From positions 2,649,001 to 2,713,000 of the forward strand of contig NZ_CP025512.1 of assembly GCF_003491345.1 (NCBI RefSeq): 64,000 bases of DNA, in the 5' to 3' direction. A program made the translations under genes and the position numbers. This stretch comes from Neorhizobium sp. SOG26 (GTDB lineage Bacteria > Pseudomonadota > Alphaproteobacteria > Rhizobiales > Rhizobiaceae). Positions 52,104 to 62,900 of this stretch are shown one piece after another; the first letter of the stretch is position 1, and each line of letters opens with the position of its first letter. Under the pieces are notes generated by a model, which did not search any database, was not told the DNA's origin, and saw only the letters and a list, made by a program, of their open reading frames with translations.

Positions 52104-53324
52104 TTAGGCCACGTGCCGCGCCAGAGCGCAGCGGGACCAGAGCTGGTGCAGCGAGCCGACCAGATGCTCGATATCGCCATCTGAATGCAGCGGCGTCGGC
52201 GTGATGCGCAGGCGTTCGGTCTTGCGCGGCACGGTCGGGTAGTTGATCGGCTGCACATAGATGTCGCAGGTGTCGAGCAGGATGTCCGAGATCCACTTGC
52301 ACTTGGCCGCATCGCCAACCATGACCGGCACGATGTGGCTCGGGTTGTGCATGTGGGGAATGCCCTGCTTGTCGAGCATGGCGCGCAGCTTGCGCACACG
52401 ATCCTGGTGGCGGGCCCGCTCGAACGGGCTCGACTTCAGGTGGCGGATCGAAGCGATCGCACCGGCCGCAAGCGTCGGCGGCAGCGCCGTGGTGAAGATG
52501 AAGCCCGAGGCAAATGAACGGATGAAGTCGCACAGCGCGCTGGATGCTGCGATATAACCGCCCATCACACCAAAGGCCTTGCCAAGCGTGCCCTCGATGA
52601 TCGTGATCCGGTCCATCAGGCCTTCGCGCTCGGCAATGCCGCCGCCGCGCGGGCCGTACATGCCAACGGCATGCACTTCATCGAGATAGGTCATCGCGCC
52701 GTACTTGTCGGCGAGGTCGCAGATTTCATTGATCGGCGAAATATCGCCATCCATGGAATAAACGCTCTCGAACGCGATCAGCTTCGGCGCATTCGGATCG
52801 GCAGCCGCCAGTTTTGCTTCGAGGTCGTTGAGGTCGTTGTGCTTCCAGATCACCCGCTCGCACTTGCCGTGGCGGATGCCTTCGATCATCGACGCGTGGT
52901 TCAACGCATCGGAGAAGATGATGAGGCCTGGAATCTTCTGGCCGAGTGTTCCGAGCGTCGCCCAGTTGGACATGTAACCGGAATTGAAGATCAGGCCGGC
53001 TTCCTTGCCGTGCAGGTCGGCAAGTTCCTGTTCGAGAAGAACATGGTAGTGCGTGGTGCCAGAAATATTCCGGGTGCCTCCCGCACCCGCGCCACAGTGG
53101 TCGATGGCTTCTTTCATCGCCTCGACCACGGCAGGATGCTGGCCCATGCCGAGATAATCGTTGGAACACCAGACCGTAACTTCGCGGGGACCATCGGGAG
53201 TATGCCGGGTGGCGCGCGGAAAATTGCCGCGATGCCGCTCGAGATCGGCGAACACTCGGTAACGGCCTTCGTTATGAAGACCATTCAGTTCGCTCTTAAA
53301 AAATGCCTCGAAATCCATTCTCAC
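52104..53324 (-). CDS. hemA: 5-aminolevulinate synthase
   Basis: 406 residues from ATG 53324 with GGAG seven bases upstream. PLP enzyme of the alpha-oxoamine synthase family: [46 protein letters not shown] and active-site Lys in [14 protein letters not shown]. It condenses glycine with succinyl-CoA to give 5-aminolevulinate, the first step of haem synthesis in alphaproteobacteria. An FNR/FixK-like box lies 144 bp upstream, so oxygen control is plausible. Confidence 0.97.
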   Translation of the reverse strand: MRMDFEAFFKSELNGLHNEGRYRVFADLERHRGNFPRATRHTPDGPREVTVWCSNDYLGMGQHPAVVEAMKEAIDHCGAGAGGTRNISGTTHYHVLLEQELADLHGKEAGLIFNSGYMSNWATLGTLGQKIPGLIIFSDALNHASMIEGIRHGKCERVIWKHNDLNDLEAKLAAADPNAPKLIAFESVYSMDGDISPINEICDLADKYGAMTYLDEVHAVGMYGPRGGGIAEREGLMDRITIIEGTLGKAFGVMGGYIAASSALCDFIRSFASGFIFTTALPPTLAAGAIASIRHLKSSPFERARHQDRVRKLRAMLDKQGIPHMHNPSHIVPVMVGDAAKCKWISDILLDTCDIYVQPINYPTVPRKTERLRITPTPLHSDGDIEHLVGSLHQLWSRCALARHVA

Positions 53325-53467
53325 ACTCCAGAAACCGCTCCGGTTTTGGGTTCAGTCGCGCGCCCCGTCAACCCCGCGGCACGTGAATAGACCTCACCTG
53401 CGGCAAAAGGCCCGCCTTTTTTGAACTATTCCAATGTGAGTTGTAGCGCCAGTGAAAATATCGGGAA

Positions 53468-53481
53468 TTGATTTGCGTCAA
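53468..53481. promoter_or_regulatory. FNR/FixK-like box upstream of hemA
   Basis: TTGATTTGCGTCAA, matching TTGAY-N4-RTCAA. Located in the 212-bp gap between hemA and the medium subunit gene; likely for hemA since that gene's promoter is here. Confidence 0.58.
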
Positions 53482-53536
53482 GAGACGGGAGCTTTCGTCC
53501 GAAAGCGTCCCGCCCCTTGTCGATAAGCGAATCGCG

Positions 53537-54334
53537 TCAGCCGGCAGATGCCAGGGCGCGTTTGGCCATGACCTTCACCAGGTTCGCGCGATATTCCGCA
53601 CTTCCATGCATGTCGGACAGGAGTTCCGAGGCATCGACGTTGATATGCGCGATGGACTGCGGCGACCAGTTGCCCGCCAGCGCCGCTTCCATGTCGCTTT
53701 GCCGGAAGACGCCGTTCGAGCCGGCACCCGTCACCGCAACCCGAATGCCGGTGGCAGTCTTGGCGACGAACACACCGGTCATGGCATAACGCGAGGCCGG
53801 ATTGCTGAACTTGGCGTAGCCCGCTTTTTCCGGCGCATCGAAGGATACCGCGGTCACCATCTCGCCCTCCTCCAGCGCCGTCTCGAACAGGCCGGTGAAG
53901 AACTCGTCCGCCGACATCGACCGGCGATCGGTGACGATCGTCGCGCCAAGCCCAAGCATGCCGGCAGGATAGTCGGCCGCCGGGTCGTTGTTGGCGATCG
54001 AGCCGCCGATCGTGCCCATGTGGCGCACATGCGGATCACCGATATGGCCGGCAAGTTGGCAGATGGCGGGGCACAGGGCCCGCAACTCCGCATGACCGGC
54101 AACTTCGGCATGCGGCGTTGCTGCGCCAATCGTCACCCGCCGCCCCTCGATCCTGATCCCACGCAAGGTCGGGATGTGCCGCAGGTCGATCAGGTCGGTC
54201 GGCGCGGCAAGCCGCTGCTTCATGGTGGCGATCAGCGTCATGCCGCCGGAAAGGTAGCGCCCTTCCTCATGCGCGTTGCGCATCTGCACTGCATCTTCAA
54301 CGGAGGCAGCGCGATGATAGCTTGTAGCGTACAT
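53537..54334 (-). CDS. Molybdenum hydroxylase medium (FAD) subunit, CoxM-like
   Basis: 265 residues from ATG 54334 (frame open to 54508 but no homology there). FAD-binding fold with LSGGMTLIATMKQRLAAP and the IGDPHVRHMGTIGGSIANNDPAADYPA loop, the classic FAD-binding sequence. Third of three genes in the small-large-medium order. Confidence 0.9.
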   Translation of the reverse strand: MYATSYHRAASVEDAVQMRNAHEEGRYLSGGMTLIATMKQRLAAPTDLIDLRHIPTLRGIRIEGRRVTIGAATPHAEVAGHAELRALCPAICQLAGHIGDPHVRHMGTIGGSIANNDPAADYPAGMLGLGATIVTDRRSMSADEFFTGLFETALEEGEMVTAVSFDAPEKAGYAKFSNPASRYAMTGVFVAKTATGIRVAVTGAGSNGVFRQSDMEAALAGNWSPQSIAHINVDASELLSDMHGSAEYRANLVKVMAKRALASAG

Positions 54335-54345
54335 TATCTTCCTCC

Positions 54346-56691
54346 TCAGTGAGCGGTCTGCAGCGCCTGCCAGACCTTCATCGGCGTGGCGGGCATGGTG
54401 AGCCGGTTGTGGCCGATCGCGTCGGTGATGGCGTTCATCAGCGCCGGCGGTGAACCGATCGCCCCCGCCTCGCCGCAGCCCTTGATGCCGAGCGGGTTGC
54501 TTGGGCACGGCGTGTTCTGGTGCGAGAGCTTGAACGAAGGCAGGTCGTCGGCGCGCGGCATCGCATAGTCCATGAAGCTCGCGGTCAGCAGCTGGCCGTT
54601 CGAGTCATACTGGACATTTTCGAGCAGCGCCTGGCCGATCCCCTGCGCCAGGCCGCCATGCACCTGGCCTTCGACGATCAGCGGGTTGATGATGTTGCCG
54701 AAGTCATCGGCTGCCACGAACTGGACGATCTCGGTCTTGCCCGTTTCCGGATCAACCTCGACCTCGGCAATGTAGCAGCCAGCCGGGAAGGTGAAGTTCG
54801 CCGGGTCATAGAACGCGGTTTCCTTCAGGCCGGGCTCCATGCCGGATGGCAGGTTATGGGCGGTATAGGCGGCCAGCGCCACCTGGAACCAGGGCAGCGC
54901 CTTGTCGGTGCCGGCGACTTTCACCTCGCCGTTCTCGATGACGATGTCCTGTTCGTCGGCTTCCATCAGATGCGCGGCGATCTTCTTCGCCTTGGCTTCG
55001 ACCTTGTCGAGTGCCTTGACGACGGCCGACATGCCGACCGCGCCAGAGCGGGATCCGTAGGTGCCCATGCCCATCTGCACCTTGTCCGTGTCGCCATGGA
55101 CGATGTTGATGCTTTCGATCGGCACCCCGAGCCGCCCCGCGACAAGCTGTGCAAAGGTCGTTTCATGGCCCTGGCCGTGGCTGTGCGAACCGGTAAGCAC
55201 CTCGATCGTGCCGACGGCATTCACCCGCACCTCGGCCGATTCCCACAGGCCGACGCCGGCACCGAGCGAGCCGACCGCCTGCGACGGCGCAATCCCGCAA
55301 GCCTCGATATAGCAGCTCATGCCGATGCCGCGCTTTTTGCCGCGGGCTTCAGCCTCCGCACGACGCGCTTCGAAACCGGCCCAGTCGGCCGCCTGCATGG
55401 CAGCGTTGAGCGAGGCTTCGTAATCGCCGGCATCGTAGTTCATGATGACCGGCGTCTGGTACGGGAAGGTGCGGATGAAGTTCTTGCGCCGCAGTTCTGC
55501 CGGCGAGACGCCAAGCTCGCGTGCGGCCGTTTCCATCGTGCGTTCCAGCAGATAGGTCGCTTCCGGGCGGCCGGCCCCGCGATAGGCATCCACAGGAACG
55601 GTGTTGGTGTAGACGGTGCGGACATTCGCGTGAATGGCCGGGATAGCATACTGGCCCGAAAGCAGCGTCGCATAAAGGTAGGTGGGCACGGCCGACGAGA
55701 AGAGCGACATATAGGCGCCAAGATTGGCGACCGTGTCCACCTTCAGCGCAGTGATGCGATTGTCGGCATCAAACGCCATCTTCACCTTGGAAAGGTGGTC
55801 GCGACCATGCGCATCCGTCAGGAAGGCCTCGGTGCGGTCGGAGACCCACTTTACCGGCACATTGGTTTTCTTGGATGCCCAGAGGCAGACGATTTCTTCC
55901 GGATAGATGTAGATCTTGGAGCCGAAGCCGCCGCCGACATCCGGCGCGATGACGCGCAGCTTGTTTTCCGGCGCCACATTATAGAAGGCGCTCATTACCA
56001 GCCGCGCCACATGCGGGTTCTGGCTGGTCGTGTAGCAGGTGTAGTGGTCTTCGGCGCTGTCATAGATGCCGAGCGTGGCGCGCGGCTCCATCGGGTTGGG
56101 TGACAGCCGGTTGTTGTGGATCTCGATCTCCGTCACATGGGCCGCCGAGGCGATCGCCTGGTCAACCGCGCTACCGTCGCCGATTTCCCAGTCATAGATG
56201 AGGTTGTTCGGCGCCTCCGGGTGGATCTGCGGTGCGCCGGGCGCCATGGCGGCAGCGGTGTCGGTCACGACCGGCAGTTCCTGATAATCGACCACGACTG
56301 CTTCGGCCGCATCGCGCGCTTCCGCGGAACTATCGGCAACGACGATCGCAACCGCGTCACCCACATAACGCACGGTATCCACCGCCAGCGGACGCCAGGC
56401 GCCCATCTTCATCGGCGAGCCATCCTTGGAATGGATCATCCAGCCACAGATGAGGTTGCCAATGCCATCATCCAGCAACTGATTGCCGTCCAAGACGTCG
56501 ATCACGCCAGGCATGGCCTTCGCGGCAGAGACATCGATATTGGTGATCTTTGCATGGGCATGCGGGCTGCGCACGAAATAGGCGAACTTCATGCCGGGAA
56601 CGGTCATATCGTCGGTGTAGCGGCCCTTGCCGGTGAGGAAGCGTTTGTCTTCCTTGCGGGCTACGCGGGCACCAATTCCTTCAACACCCAT
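54346..56691 (-). CDS. Molybdenum hydroxylase large subunit (form II CoxL-like)
   Basis: 781 residues from ATG 56691 (GGAGGAG spaced well; ATG 56697 is also possible). Xanthine-oxidase-family molybdopterin binding protein: IGARVARKEDKRFLTGKGRY, the active-site loop VDAYRGAGRPEATY, and the C-terminal GIKGCGEAGAIGSPPALMNA (Mo ligand region with catalytic Glu). The loop is AYRGAGR, found in form II CODH-like proteins, not AYRCSFR of true form I CO dehydrogenases. So CO oxidation should not be assumed; substrate unknown. Confidence 0.9.
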   Translation of the reverse strand: MGVEGIGARVARKEDKRFLTGKGRYTDDMTVPGMKFAYFVRSPHAHAKITNIDVSAAKAMPGVIDVLDGNQLLDDGIGNLICGWMIHSKDGSPMKMGAWRPLAVDTVRYVGDAVAIVVADSSAEARDAAEAVVVDYQELPVVTDTAAAMAPGAPQIHPEAPNNLIYDWEIGDGSAVDQAIASAAHVTEIEIHNNRLSPNPMEPRATLGIYDSAEDHYTCYTTSQNPHVARLVMSAFYNVAPENKLRVIAPDVGGGFGSKIYIYPEEIVCLWASKKTNVPVKWVSDRTEAFLTDAHGRDHLSKVKMAFDADNRITALKVDTVANLGAYMSLFSSAVPTYLYATLLSGQYAIPAIHANVRTVYTNTVPVDAYRGAGRPEATYLLERTMETAARELGVSPAELRRKNFIRTFPYQTPVIMNYDAGDYEASLNAAMQAADWAGFEARRAEAEARGKKRGIGMSCYIEACGIAPSQAVGSLGAGVGLWESAEVRVNAVGTIEVLTGSHSHGQGHETTFAQLVAGRLGVPIESINIVHGDTDKVQMGMGTYGSRSGAVGMSAVVKALDKVEAKAKKIAAHLMEADEQDIVIENGEVKVAGTDKALPWFQVALAAYTAHNLPSGMEPGLKETAFYDPANFTFPAGCYIAEVEVDPETGKTEIVQFVAADDFGNIINPLIVEGQVHGGLAQGIGQALLENVQYDSNGQLLTASFMDYAMPRADDLPSFKLSHQNTPCPSNPLGIKGCGEAGAIGSPPALMNAITDAIGHNRLTMPATPMKVWQALQTAH

Positions 56692-56790
56692 TTTCATCTC
56701 CTCCAGAAATGAGCGAATCTTGGTCAAGACAAGCGCGATCAAGCATCAACCGGTCGGCGCGTGGCCGATCAGGATGCCGACACGCTGATC

Positions 56791-57279
56791 CTATTCAGCG
56801 GCCTGACGCCCGGCTGCCATTTCGGCATCGGCGGCAAGGACGGCCTTGACGATGTTGTGGTAGCCCGTGCAGCGACAGATATTGCCTTCGAGCCCGGCGC
56901 GGACCTTCTCTTCGGTAAGCGATCCGCCCTCGCGGTTGATGAGGTCCACGGCGGCCATCACCATGCCGGGCGTGCAGAAGCCGCATTGCAGTCCGTGATG
57001 TTCCTTGAACGCCGCCTGCACCGGATGCAGGTCGCCCTGGCCTGCGAGACCTTCGATCGTGGTGATGGTCGACCCGGAGGCCTGCACGGCAAGGATCGAG
57101 CAGCTTTTCACCGAACGTCCATCCATGTGGATGACGCAGGCACCGCATTGGGTGGTGTCGCACCCCACATGGGTGCCGGTAAGACCTAGTTTTTCTCGGA
57201 TGAAATGAACGAGCAGCATGCGATCTTCGCACTCGCCGCTCATCGCGCGGCCATTCACGGTCAGCGTCACTTTCGTCAT
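56791..57279 (-). CDS. Molybdenum hydroxylase small (2Fe-2S) subunit, CoxS-like
   Basis: 162 residues from ATG 57279 (RBS GGAGG); the longer frame is not used. Two 2Fe-2S motifs: [16 protein letters not shown] (plant ferredoxin type) and [10 protein letters not shown]...CRCTGYHNI. Carries electrons from the molybdenum site to FAD. First gene of the cluster. Confidence 0.93.
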   Translation of the reverse strand: MTKVTLTVNGRAMSGECEDRMLLVHFIREKLGLTGTHVGCDTTQCGACVIHMDGRSVKSCSILAVQASGSTITTIEGLAGQGDLHPVQAAFKEHHGLQCGFCTPGMVMAAVDLINREGGSLTEEKVRAGLEGNICRCTGYHNIVKAVLAADAEMAAGRQAAE

Positions 57280-57524
57280 CGATGTCCTCCTCGTGTCCCT
57301 CCCGGACACGCCATCATCATTTGCTTTTTTGGCGGGCGGATCAACCACTACTTTCACAGGATTTTGCCGCCCCGCGCGGCCTAATCTTCAGGCCTCGAAT
57401 GGCGCCGGGGATGGCTTTGGTGAAAATATCCGGTGCTAAAATATGGACTCTCGACCGCCGCGACCTATTGTTGCTGATAGCGGCTGCCATGGAACAGCCG
57501 ACGGAAGGACTCCAGGAGGAATTC

Positions 57525-57788
57525 ATGAAGAAATTTCTAGTGCTCTTGATGGTTGGCGGATCGCTGGCGAGCTGCACGGCGACCGAACAGGGCGCCGGCG
57601 TCGGCGCCGCATCAGGTGCCGTGATCGGCGGCTTGGCAACCGGCAACGTCCGCGGCGCAGCCGTTGGCGCGGCCATCGGCGGCGTGTCTGGCGCAGTAAT
57701 CGGCTCCGTCGCCGAGCAGCCCGGCCAGTGCTACTATCGCGACCGTTACGGCCGCCGCTACATCGATAGCTGCCCGCGCCGTTACTGA
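57525..57788 (+). CDS. Glycine-zipper outer-membrane lipoprotein
   Basis: 87 residues from ATG 57525 (AGGAGGA upstream). Lipobox LASC at about residue 17-19. Glycine zipper: GAGVGAASGAVIGGLATGN, GAAVGAAIGGVSGAVIGS; then a Tyr/Arg-rich tail (YYRDRYGRRYIDSCP). Such proteins are common in rhizobia; function unknown. Confidence 0.82.
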   Translation: MKKFLVLLMVGGSLASCTATEQGAGVGAASGAVIGGLATGNVRGAAVGAAIGGVSGAVIGSVAEQPGQCYYRDRYGRRYIDSCPRRY

Positions 57789-57817
57789 TCGATTATCAGC
57801 TTTAGCTGCACCCTGTG

Positions 57818-57846
57818 GCCCCGGAGCAAGATCCGGGGCTTTTTCT
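57818..57846 (+). terminator. Rho-independent terminator
   Basis: GCCCCGGA-6-nt loop-TCCGGGGC followed by TTTTTC. A textbook terminator 30 nt after the lipoprotein gene. Confidence 0.93.
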
Positions 57847-57964
57847 TTGTGAAGTGACCCGGAGATCGGAAGAAGGGGTACCGTCTGGCCATAATTACGG
57901 CTAAGTAAGGCCCTTCGTGGAGCCAGGACGGGCGCCCGAACGAGGGTCTTTTATCAGTTTGCGT

Positions 57965-59896
57965 ATGCAGAACGACAAAACCGGGCGGATAAACAAGCGC
58001 AAGCTGTGGGTGAATGCAGGCACTGCTGCATCGCTTGCCGCCCTCGTGCTGCTTTCGCCACCCCTCGCAACCGACGCCCATGCCTTCAAGATTTTCGGCA
58101 TCACCCTGTTCGGTGATGATGAGGATGACGCGATCGAGGTCATCGACCCGGTACGTTATGACGCGACGCTCGATACCGGCGATGCCGACAAGGACCTCAA
58201 GGAACGGCTGGAGAATGCCGCCTCGCTGGTCAACGACGAGGAACAACCGGTTTCCGGCGACCTTGGCGTTGTCATCAAGGCGCGCGAAGACCGCGAACGC
58301 CTGATTGCGGTGCTTTACGAAGAAGCGCGCTATGGCGGAACCGTGCAGATCTCGGTGGCCGGCACCAACATCGACAGCCTGCCGCCCAACCCCACGTTCG
58401 ATCATTCCCGGCCCGTGCCCGTGACGGTCCGTGTCGATCCGGGCCCGGTCTTTGCGCTCGGCGCCGTCAAGATGAACGGCGATGCCGCCCGCAAGAACCC
58501 GGAGGACTACGATCTCGAGCTCGGCGAAAAGGCCGGAGCGCGGCTCATCCTGAAAGCCGGTGAGCAGGTCGTCGTCGACCTCAAGAAGGAAGGCCGCCCG
58601 CTTGCAAAGCTGACCGAGCGCGAGGTGACGGCCGATCACCGCACCACGACGGTTGATGTGACGCTTGGCGCCGTCGCTGGACCAGTCGCGCCCTTCGGCG
58701 CGGTTGCGGTAAAGGGTGCCAAGACCGTCGATCCCAACTTCATCAGCCGGTATTCGCGGCTCGACAAAGGCGGGCGCTATTCACCCGAACAGTTGAAGAA
58801 GGCCAATGACCGGTTGCGCGAACTCGGCGTCTTCTCGAGCGTCACGATCCGCGAGGCGGAAGCGCTGGCGCCGGATGGCTCGCTGCCGCTGACGATCGAG
58901 ATTTCGGAAGGCAAGCACCGTTACTTCGGCGTCGGCGCGGAGTTTTCCTCCATCGATGGCGCCGGCCTGCAAGGTTACTGGGGTCATCGCAACCTGTTCG
59001 GCCAGGCGGAATCGCTGCGGATCGAGGGCAAGGTCTCCGGCATTGGCGCGACCACAGACGTGACGACCTATGACTATTCCGCCGGCATCATCTTTACCAA
59101 GCCGGGCTTCCCCGTGCCTGAGTCCACCTTTGAATCGCGGCTGGAAGCCAAGAGCGAATCGCCGGACGCCTACGACGCGCAGACGATCATCTATTCGGCG
59201 AACCTTGCATACGAGCTGAACGACACCGACAAGCTCAAGGGTGGCGGTGAGATCGCCTACACCAGCACCGAAGACGCCTTCGGCAAGAACCAGTACCTGA
59301 CGCTGAGCCTCCCGGTCTCCTTCGAGCGCGACGCGCGCGACAACAAGCTCGATCCGACCGAAGGTTATTATGCGACGCTGTCGGCCAAGCCGAGCTATGA
59401 GACACTCGAAGGCACGATCTTCTCCTCCTTCGAAGGGTCGATCTCGGGCTATCTCGGTCTTGGCGAGGAAAACCGGGTGGTGCTGGCAGGACGGCTTGCA
59501 GCCGGCACGCTCATCGGGGGTGATGATCTGGAAAGCATCCCCGCAACACGTCGGTTCTTTGCCGGCGGTGGCGGATCTGTCCGCGGGTATGCCTATCGGG
59601 AAATTTCGCCCTATAATAGTGAAGACGAGGCCACAGGCGGACGTTCTTATGCACTGGGTTCATTTGAAGTGCGGCTAAAAGTGACAGAAAACATTGGCGT
59701 AGTACCTTTTATTGACGTTGGTACGGTGTCGACCGAAATCACGCCTGATTTTTCTGATATACGTGCTGGAGCTGGGGTTGGCATCCGCTATGCCACACCA
59801 TTCGGACCGCTGAGACTGGACGTTGCGCTTCCGCTGCAGCGCTACGACGGTGGCAGCCAGTACGGTATTTATGCAGGCATCGGGCAGGCATTCTAA
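57965..59896 (+). CDS. tamA: Outer-membrane assembly protein TamA
   Basis: 643 residues from ATG 57965; frame open upstream to 57917. Signal region (LAALVLLSPPLATDAHAF), POTRA domains in residues 60-270, then an Omp85 beta barrel (GHRNLFGQAESLRI, and RRFFAGGGGSVRGYAY for the lid-loop motif) ending in Phe (GIGQAF). TamA pairs with TamB to insert autotransporters and other proteins into the outer membrane. Directly followed by tamB, 21 nt apart. Confidence 0.93.
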   Translation: MQNDKTGRINKRKLWVNAGTAASLAALVLLSPPLATDAHAFKIFGITLFGDDEDDAIEVIDPVRYDATLDTGDADKDLKERLENAASLVNDEEQPVSGDLGVVIKAREDRERLIAVLYEEARYGGTVQISVAGTNIDSLPPNPTFDHSRPVPVTVRVDPGPVFALGAVKMNGDAARKNPEDYDLELGEKAGARLILKAGEQVVVDLKKEGRPLAKLTEREVTADHRTTTVDVTLGAVAGPVAPFGAVAVKGAKTVDPNFISRYSRLDKGGRYSPEQLKKANDRLRELGVFSSVTIREAEALAPDGSLPLTIEISEGKHRYFGVGAEFSSIDGAGLQGYWGHRNLFGQAESLRIEGKVSGIGATTDVTTYDYSAGIIFTKPGFPVPESTFESRLEAKSESPDAYDAQTIIYSANLAYELNDTDKLKGGGEIAYTSTEDAFGKNQYLTLSLPVSFERDARDNKLDPTEGYYATLSAKPSYETLEGTIFSSFEGSISGYLGLGEENRVVLAGRLAAGTLIGGDDLESIPATRRFFAGGGGSVRGYAYREISPYNSEDEATGGRSYALGSFEVRLKVTENIGVVPFIDVGTVSTEITPDFSDIRAGAGVGIRYATPFGPLRLDVALPLQRYDGGSQYGIYAGIGQAF

Positions 59897-59917
59897 GGCA
59901 AGAGGTAATTGACCGGC

Positions 59918-62900
59918 ATGACGCTGATGCTTCGCCTGCTGAAGGGGATTTTGAAGGCTGCGATAGGCGTGGTCGCGGTCCTGTTCGTCATGGCGCTGGG
60001 CGTCGTGCTGTTCGTGGCACTGACGCCCGTGGGCGGCCGTGTTGCCGCAGAACGCGTCTCGGCGATCGTCTCGACGCCGGATCGCAAGGTCACTTTCTCG
60101 CGGCCGGAAGGGCTGCTGACCGGCGACCTGCGCCTAGACCAGCTGACGCTGTCGGATGACGAAGGTCCCTATGCAGAAATCTCAGGCATCAACATCGATT
60201 GGTCGCCGACCTCGTTGATCGGCGGCGTCTTCAAGGCGGATCATGTCTCGGCAGAAACGGTGAACTTCATCCGCCCGCCGAAGCCATCGACCACCCCTAC
60301 CCCGCCGGGCGACGATTCCGATTCCGGCGGATCGCCGCTGCCCGTCGGCATCCGTGTCGCCCAGATCGACCTGCCGGACATCAACCTGTCGCAAGCGCTG
60401 TCTGGCCGCGATTTTGCGCTCTCCCTGAAGGGCTCGATCGATGCGACCGGCCCCGACATCTCGCTCGACCTGCAGGCAACCCGCAAGGATGAGCCAGACG
60501 CGCGCGCCTCCGCAGACATTCTGTACGCGCCCTCCGCCAATCGCCTGACGCTGAAGGCCGCGGTCTCCGAACCCGAAGGCGGTCTTCTCGCCCGGCTGCT
60601 GCGCCTGCCCAACGCCCCGGCCGTGGAACTGGCGCTCGATGGCGAAGGCCCGTTGTCGGACTGGGCCGGCAAGCTGATCGGCAGCGTCGGCGGCACCCAG
60701 GTCATCGACGTCACCGGCCGCCACCTGCTCGTCCAGAACGACCGGCATCGCATGGAAGTCACGGGTGGCGGCCAGCTGGCAACGCTGCTTCCGCCTGCTT
60801 TCCGCCCGCTGTTTGAGGGCACGACCGACATCGACATGGCGGCGGTCTATGCCCCGTCCGGCCGCATCGACATCGAGCGCGGTGAGCTTGCGTCCGGCGC
60901 CGTACGCCTCTCGGCCAAGGGCGCCTGGGATCCAACCGGCGACAACAGCCTGATGGCGAGCCTCGCCGGCACCAATGGCCCGGTCGACTTCATCTGGCCC
61001 GTCAGTGGCGAAGAAAGCCGCTTCTCTATCGAGAGCGTCAACTTCACGCTTACCGGCGCGGCAGCCTCGGCGCGGTTCAATGCCACCGCCGCCTTGAGCG
61101 CCGCCCAGATCCCGCAGGGCCGCTTCAACCAGATCCGCCTCCAGGCCGAGAGCGAGGACCTCAACCTCGTTTCGCGTTCGGGCAGCATCCGCAGCCGCTT
61201 CACCGTCGGCCGTACCGATTTCACCGACGACAATCTGGATCGGGTCATCCGCGGGCCTGTGACGCTTGACGCGCCGCTACGGCTTGCGCCGCCCGCGATC
61301 GGTCTGGACGCCGCCACCTTCGACAGCCAGAGTGTCAACGGCACCGTCTCGGGCGCCTACGACACCTCGAAACAGGCAATCACCGGCAATTTCCGCGTGT
61401 TTGCCAATCCGAGCGTATTGCCGCCGTCGCTGGCGCCGAAGTTCGAAGGCAAGCTTTCCGCAGAAGGTTATCTGAACGTCGTCACCGGCGGACGCATGGC
61501 GCTTGAGAACTTCGTCATGCGGTCGAACGCGGTCGAGGCGCACGGCAACATCCTCTATGAAAAGGAAGCGGTCACCGGTCGTCTTGCCGGTCGCATGCCG
61601 GACCTGAAGCGCTGGCTGCCGGAGGCCGAAGGTGCTGCCGGCTTCGACATCAATGCCAAGGGCCCGATCAGTGCGCTGGACGTGAAGGCGGTCATCAATT
61701 CTGCCGAAGCACGCCTTGCCGGCCGCCGCCTCGAAGACCTGAGTGTTGTCGTAGACGGCACCGCCGATCCGAATGCGCCAAAGGGCAAGTTGACCGCCAC
61801 CGGTTCGCTCGACAGCCAGCCGATCAAGATCGACGCTGATGTGGAATCCGCGGAAGGCAAGACCGCCGTGCCGGCGATCAATGTCGAAGTTGGTCCGAAC
61901 AAGCTGAACGGCAACCTGAACTTCTCGCCGGACTTCCTGCCGCAGGGCGAACTGACCTTCGACTTCCCGGACATTTCGCTGCTGGCAGCGCTCGCCGCAC
62001 AGCAGGCACAGGGCGACCTCAAGGGCACCGTCCTGCTGAACAACAGCGATGGCAAGGCCGGCGCCGTGGTTCGCGCCTCCGGCAGCGGTATCAAGCGCGG
62101 CACGATCGAGATTGCCCAGCCGAAGATCGATCTCGCGATACCCGATATCAAGGCGATCGCCGCCGAAGGCACGGTGCGTGCAGCCCGCATAGGCGCCGGC
62201 TCGTTTGGCCTCAACGACCTGAAGCTCGACGTCAATCACGGCGACAACCGGACAGCGTTCAACCTTGCCGCACAATATGACAATGCGCCGCTGACGGCCG
62301 TTGGTGACGTGACAAGCGGAGACGAACTTTCGGTCGGCATCGAGAGCTTTGCCGCCAACCCGCGCAACATCCCGATCCGCCTTGCCGCACCGACGAGGAT
62401 TGCCATCGTCGATGGAGGCGCCCGGCTCGCAGGACTGACGCTCGCCACCGGTTCTGGCAGCGTTTCCGTTGATGGTAGCGCCGGCTCGACGCTTGATCTC
62501 GTGGCCAACATCCGGTCCCTGCCGGCAAGCCTGCTCAACACTTTCGTGCCTGCCATGAATGCGGCGGGCGCCATTTCCGGTACGATCACCGCAACCGGAA
62601 CCCCATCGGCCCCGGCCGTCAAATATGATTTGGAATGGAGTGATGCACAGCTTCGCCAGACGCGCGATGCTGGCATCGATCCGTTTCGCCTCCAGGCAAG
62701 CGGCAGTTTCACCGAAGGTACGCTTGCACTTGAAAACACCCGCCTTAGCGGATCAGGCGGGTTAGACCTCACCGCCACCGGCCGCGTTCTCCTGAAGGAT
62801 GGCGTGCCGGCGCTTGATATCAACGCACGCGCCAATGCCATTCCCGCGAGCCTAGTCAACGCCTTTGCGCCGGCAGTCGGCGCACGCGGCACGATCTCCG

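Noticed and set aside
51113..52399. 428-codon minus-strand frame opposite dxr
   Set aside because: Antisense to dxr and overlaps hemA in a different frame; no recognisable domain.
54520..56103. Plus-strand frame of 527 codons opposite the large molybdenum subunit
   Set aside because: Antisense shadow of a well supported gene; composition is typical of a reversed GC-rich frame.
54346..57279. Aerobic CO dehydrogenase (form I)
   Set aside because: Active-site loop is AYRGAGR, not AYRCSFR.
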